A DNA stretch of 64,000 nucleotides. It comes from Terriglobales bacterium (lineage in GTDB: Bacteria > Acidobacteriota > Terriglobia > Terriglobales > Acidobacteriaceae). How positions within the stretch are numbered: the stretch's first letter is position 1; each line of letters opens with the position of its first letter. Shown here piece by piece: positions 60,301-64,000 of the stretch. The stretch is taken from the NCBI GenBank assembly GCA_025936825.1, contig JAICSO010000010.1:16257-80256 (forward strand), in the 5' to 3' direction. The notes beneath the pieces were generated by a model. That model was given only the letters and a program-made list of their open reading frames with translations, was not told the DNA's origin and ran no database searches. Both the position numbers and the translations under genes were made by a program.

Positions 60301-63136
60301 TCACAGGCGAAAACGCACGACTTGCTTCTTGCCTTCGTAAGAAACAACTTCATCCGGCCGATCAGCGACTTCTACGCCAGTGCCGTGTCTTTTCCCAACA
60401 ATAACGATGTTGAACGTGCGCTTTTGCAGCATTCCGGGGAATGACCCCGCGCGCTTGTCAATCGTGAGCGTTTGCTTCGCATCACTCCAGTGAAAACCGA
60501 TGGTCGCGTAGACTCCCTTCTCATAGTCGTAGGTGTCGTTCTCATCCTCGTAGAGCGTGAAATCGCAGTCCGCACCGGGATAGATGCGAAGCTCGATCGG
60601 ATCCGCCGACTTTTCGGTTGAATATTGAAGGAATGGCCCCATTGGAATGATTGAGCCTGCCCTCACCATCAACGGCATTTTATCTATTGGAGCGTCCGCA
60701 AGGATGGTATTGCCGCCTTCCTGAACCTCGCCGGTCCAGAAGTCGAACCATGAAGTGCCCCCCGGCAAGTAGACGTTTCTGGTTTTATCGCGCGGTTCTT
60801 GCGTTTTTTCTTTCGCGAGGATGTCGGGCGTCTTCCAATAGAGCATGGCGCGGAAGGCGCCAAGCGACGAATTCGAGGTTTCGAAGGTGATGTCGTATTC
60901 CTTGCCCGCAACCAGATCGACCGGCAGGGTATCGGCCTCGTTGTTTTTGTAGTTCTGCTGAAGCTCTTTGCCGTCGAGGTATATGTGCTTCGGTCCCCAG
61001 GATTTCATGATGAGGCGGTAAGGCCCGGTTTGCGGTGCGATCAGCTTTCCGATCCAGCGAATGGAAAATTTCGGGCCGGTGATGAAGTTCTGCCAACCCG
61101 TATACCAGTCCAGATTGACGTTAGGCTCGACGCCTTCGTGGCAGACAGTTTGAAAATGATCGTCACAAAAGTATTTCACTTCAAGGCCAGGACGCCCATC
61201 CTTGGTCTTGAATTGTTCAGATGGAATGAGTACGGACGGTTCGGGCGGCCGATGATACATGTATTCCGTAACCGGGGCGACCATGATCGCGGGGCCGAAC
61301 ATGAACTGATCATCGATGGAATAGGTTTTGTGATCCGCGGTGAAGTCCATGGGCAAGCCGCGCATGATCGAATAACCGTCGTGCGTAACTTTCCATGCCA
61401 GCGAGTAGACGTAAGGCATCAATCGATAGCGAAGATTGTCATACTTCACAATCGTGTCGGTATATTCGAGGAAGCGCCACGGTTCGCGGGGGTAGTCAGT
61501 CCCGTGCGCTCGGAAGATGGGGCAGAACGCTCCGAATTCGAACATCCGCGTGAACAGTTCTTGATACGCGGGATCCTCGCCGCCGTTGATGAACACACCG
61601 CCTTGCGCCCCGAGGAAAAAACCACCGATATCCAGCGTCCAGTACGGAATTCCTGACATGCTGTGGTTGATGCCGGCGGAAATCTGCTTGCGGAAAATGT
61701 CCCAACTCGCGCCGATGTCGCCCGACCATGTAGTTGCGGCGTCGCGTTGCTGGCCGGCAAAGGTGGACCGAGTCAGAATGTAGACTCGCTTCCGGTCAGT
61801 CGCCTGGCGCTGATGCTGATAAACACCATCGACGTCCACCAGCGGATATGAGTTCAAATAGCGTGCGAACGTGCCGAGGTGATTGGGTTTGACGCGCTTC
61901 ATCTCGTACTCTTCGGCGTCCTCGGTGAGTGCATTGACCATGTCGGGCTCGGTAGAATCCATCCACCAACCATCCACCCCTTTTGAGAACAGGCCGTCAT
62001 TCGCGTACTTCCAGTAGAGGTCCCTCGCGTCGGGATTATAGGGATCGTAGTAGCGGAAGCCCGCCCATCCGACCGTAGGAAATAGAAAGCCGCGCTCTTC
62101 CATCTCTTGGTAGATGGGAGTATTCGGGCCAAGCCCGGCCCAGATGGAAACCATCAGATGAAAGTTTTGTTTGTGCAGCCGGTCGAGCATTTCCTTCGCG
62201 TTCGATCTTCTCGTCGAAGAACATGCCGCCCCAGTTTTCATTTCCACCCCAGTAGTTCCAGTCCTGCACGAGGTTGTCGATCGGGATCTTGCGGGTGCGA
62301 AACTCATTGGCAACGTCGAGCAACTCGTCGCGCGTGGCATAGTGTTCTTTGCTCTGCCAATAGCCATACGCCCACTTGCCATAAAGCGGGACTTCACCGG
62401 TGAGATGGCGATATCCCGCAATCACCTGGTCCATCGATCGGCCATAGAAGAAATAGTAATCAATGTTGTCGGCGACTTCGGACCAGAGCGAGGTTGTATC
62501 TACGTCATCCGCGAAGAGGGTCTTGGAGTAGTTGTCCCAGAAAATTCCGTAGCCCATCGTGGAAACAAAAAACGGCACCGCTGAATTACGGTTCGCCTGC
62601 ACCAGTTTGATCTTCTTGCCGCGATAGTTCATGTCGCCGTACTGATGCATACCCAAGCCGTAAACGCCCTCTTCCGCGCTCAAGCGAAAGTTCTGCTGAA
62701 CGGCGAAAGCACCTTTCTCGATCTCCGAAGGCGTGAACAGCGCCTTTCCCTGCTCCCGCACGAGAGTGCGATTGTCCAATGTGTAATACGCGACTGTTCC
62801 GTCGCTCTTATCCACTTGCACCCGAATATGATCGGAACTCAGCACGGTTTCGGTGTCACTGTCATCGATGTGGACCTTGATTGCCGGAATTTCTGTCTGC
62901 AGCACGGAGAGACTCTTCTTCTCCGGAGTGCCGCCCTTTGTCCACTTGAGAACGCGCACCGTGTCCGGCGAGTAAAACTGCACGCGAACACTCAATTCCC
63001 CTGCCGTTATCTGGATGCCATTCTGAACGCGCTGCGGGGAAGGGGAAGGTTTCGGTTCTTGAGCGAAAGAGAATTGCAGACCAATTATGAAAAGACAGCA
63101 TAGAAGGCACGGTCTCATGAGAGTCGAACGGTTCAT
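60301..63136 (-). pseudogene. GH31 alpha-glycosidase (xylosidase-like) with a frameshift
   Basis: The N-terminal part (62200-63136) has a signal peptide (MRPCLLCCLFIIGLQFSFA), the N-terminal beta domain and the start of the barrel (YGLGMHQYGDMNYRGKK, NWGGMFFDEK). The second part, one base out of frame, continues at AKEMLDRLHKQNFHLMVSIWAGLG and contains the nucleophile motif DGWWMDSTEP and the acid/base region WSGDIGASW. A PA14-like domain (about 61140-60820, WIGKLIAPQTGPYRLIMKS ... IYLDGKEL) is inserted in the C-terminal half. The frame change lies between about 62195 and 62210. It could be a sequencing error or a real inactivating mutation; the rest of the gene looks intact. The specificity could be alpha-xyloside (xyloglucan) or alpha-glucoside. 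Confidence 0.85.
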
Positions 63137-63310
63137 TCAGAAAACCTCCAAAGGCTTTACACGTACCACCGCATAAAAACGGGAGAACTTAAGATCCAAA
63201 TTTAAAGGGTGCAGGCAGGGTTTGTCGGGCGCGAACCGCAACGGGCAAAACCTTTCCGGGGAGCGAGAGACACAGGATTATACCGTCAGGTGGGCGGATT
63301 CACTGCAAAC

Positions 63311-63340
63311 AAAAAGCGGTCAGCGCGAGACGCTCACCGC
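63311..63340 (-). terminator. Terminator of the DUF5597 gene (minus strand)
   Basis: Stem GCGGT-C-AGCG / CGCT-C-ACCGC with a CGAGA loop (63316-63340). In the minus direction it is followed by TTTTT. It lies 20 bases after the stop of the 63361 gene. The remaining 63137-63310 presumably holds the GH31 promoter. Confidence 0.7.
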
Positions 63341-63360
63341 CTAGGATGACCGCCGCAATT

Positions 63361-64000
63361 TTAGAACTTACCCAACTTAATCCGGACCACTGCGGGATCA
63401 TCTTCATGGAATTGAAGACCGCGATCGGTTTCATCGCCATTCCAAAGACGCGCGGGTTTCCAAACACCGTCCTGATAGGTGCCCTCTTCCGCGGAAAGGA
63501 TCTGCATGCGCATTCCGGGCAGGTGACCTGGAAGATGGAAACTCACACTGGCATCTACGGCTGTTACCAGGAACTCATCCGGGCCGAGTTGCGCGAGGAG
63601 GGCAGCGCCGTGCGCGTCGTTATTGCCCGGCGGACGGCGGCCATCATTCTGCGGGAAGCCGTAGGCAACCGTGGCTTGCCAATCGCCGAAGTCGAGTTCC
63701 TGTTGGCTTTGTCCTGGTTGCTCAACTGAAGTCTTGAGCTTGCCTTCAAAGTTGAGTTTGGCGATCTCGCGATCCATTGGTCCGATCAGGGCGAAGTTGC
63801 GGGCGTGTGCTTTCGCGGGCACATCACCGAGAATGTTCCATCCGCGAGGATCGATCCCAAATGGCGCGACGCCAACTGCACCGTCACCCAGCGCAGCAAA
63901 AAAATATTTGGCGAACGTATCCAGCTTCGCGATTTCCGGAACCAGCAAAGGGTTGTCGGGCCTGTGATATGCCTGCAAAACCGAGTACACGAAATCGGGA
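63361..64000 (-). CDS. DUF5597 glycosidase, C-terminal part (gene runs off the window)
   Basis: Partial: only the last 213 codons are visible and the start lies beyond base 64000. The segments NPLLVPEIAKLDTFAKYFFAALGDGAVGVAPFGIDPRG and the C-terminal beta domain (FLVTAVDASVSFHLPG ... VRIKLGKF) match proteins with a DUF5597 C-terminus, which are beta-galactosidase-like GH-A clan enzymes. It is on the same strand as, and upstream of, the GH31 gene, which suggests a small glycan-utilisation locus. Confidence 0.8.
   Translation of the reverse strand, partial: PDFVYSVLQAYHRPDNPLLVPEIAKLDTFAKYFFAALGDGAVGVAPFGIDPRGWNILGDVPAKAHARNFALIGPMDREIAKLNFEGKLKTSVEQPGQSQQELDFGDWQATVAYGFPQNDGRRPPGNNDAHGAALLAQLGPDEFLVTAVDASVSFHLPGHLPGMRMQILSAEEGTYQDGVWKPARLWNGDETDRGLQFHEDDPAVVRIKLGKF

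Overview
The window reads as a chromosomal fragment of an Acidobacteriota bacterium, probably close to the Koribacter/Terriglobales soil lineages. This is inferred from the gene mix (Ser/Thr kinases, TonB-type proteins, carboxypeptidase-regulatory-like secreted proteins, GH3/GH31 glycosidases, DUF5597), the protein style and the many non-coding palindromic repeats. No 16S gene is present. There are no phage, integrase, transposase or CRISPR genes, so most of it is ordinary chromosome with accessory patches.

Layout. 1-6.2 kb: leuS (5' cut by the window edge), a membrane protein, guaA, proC. 6.3-12.4 kb: a small coupled protein and a membrane protein, a receiver/TonB fusion, a zinc-ribbon plus secreted Ig-like operon, an M28 peptidase and a degenerate rhomboid. 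12.4-20.1 kb: uvrB, thiL, a Gly/Ser-linked beta-propeller lipoprotein, small secreted proteins and an acyl-CoA carboxylase carboxyltransferase. 20.1-24.0 kb: a nitric-oxide module (Crp/Fnr regulator, RIC/YtfE di-iron protein, quinol-dependent NO reductase) with two palindromic candidate operators. 24.3-35.1 kb: trmO, a Ser/Thr kinase fused to an alpha/beta hydrolase, a GH3 beta-glucosidase, a receiver protein, a LolD-like ATPase and clpC. 35.2-41.4 kb: remnants of small genes, then a five-gene operon with its own GntR/YtrA-type repressor and ABC exporter, a cupin and a second ABC-2 exporter. 41.5-54.3 kb: a BNR-repeat lipoprotein, an OppD-like ATPase, a phosphoesterase, an RNase H, quinone oxidoreductase, bcp, a GATase-like protein, two MacB-like permeases and lpdA. 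54.5-60.3 kb: housekeeping block ispE - tRNA-Gln - prs - rplY - pth - rpsF - rpsR - rplI. 60.3-64 kb: a frame-disrupted GH31 glycosidase and the 3' end of a DUF5597 glycosidase.

The feature that stands out most is the density and diversity of non-coding repeats. They include a TGTCATTCCGAGGAG-ended family (four copies), a triple-hairpin family placed after genes (three copies), a CCGCGGAT family inside the ribosomal-protein block, and a set of 'word' elements in which a degenerate 7-8 base word is repeated and then repeated again as its reverse complement, with a different word at each locus. Two of these palindromic repeats sit in frame inside essential genes: leuS, in the editing-domain region, and ispE. 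Several apparent start codons (guaA, two ABC genes) come from repeats and were moved downstream.

Limits: all names come from recognising motifs by eye. No database search was run, and starts are judged from Shine-Dalgarno sequences and family lengths.
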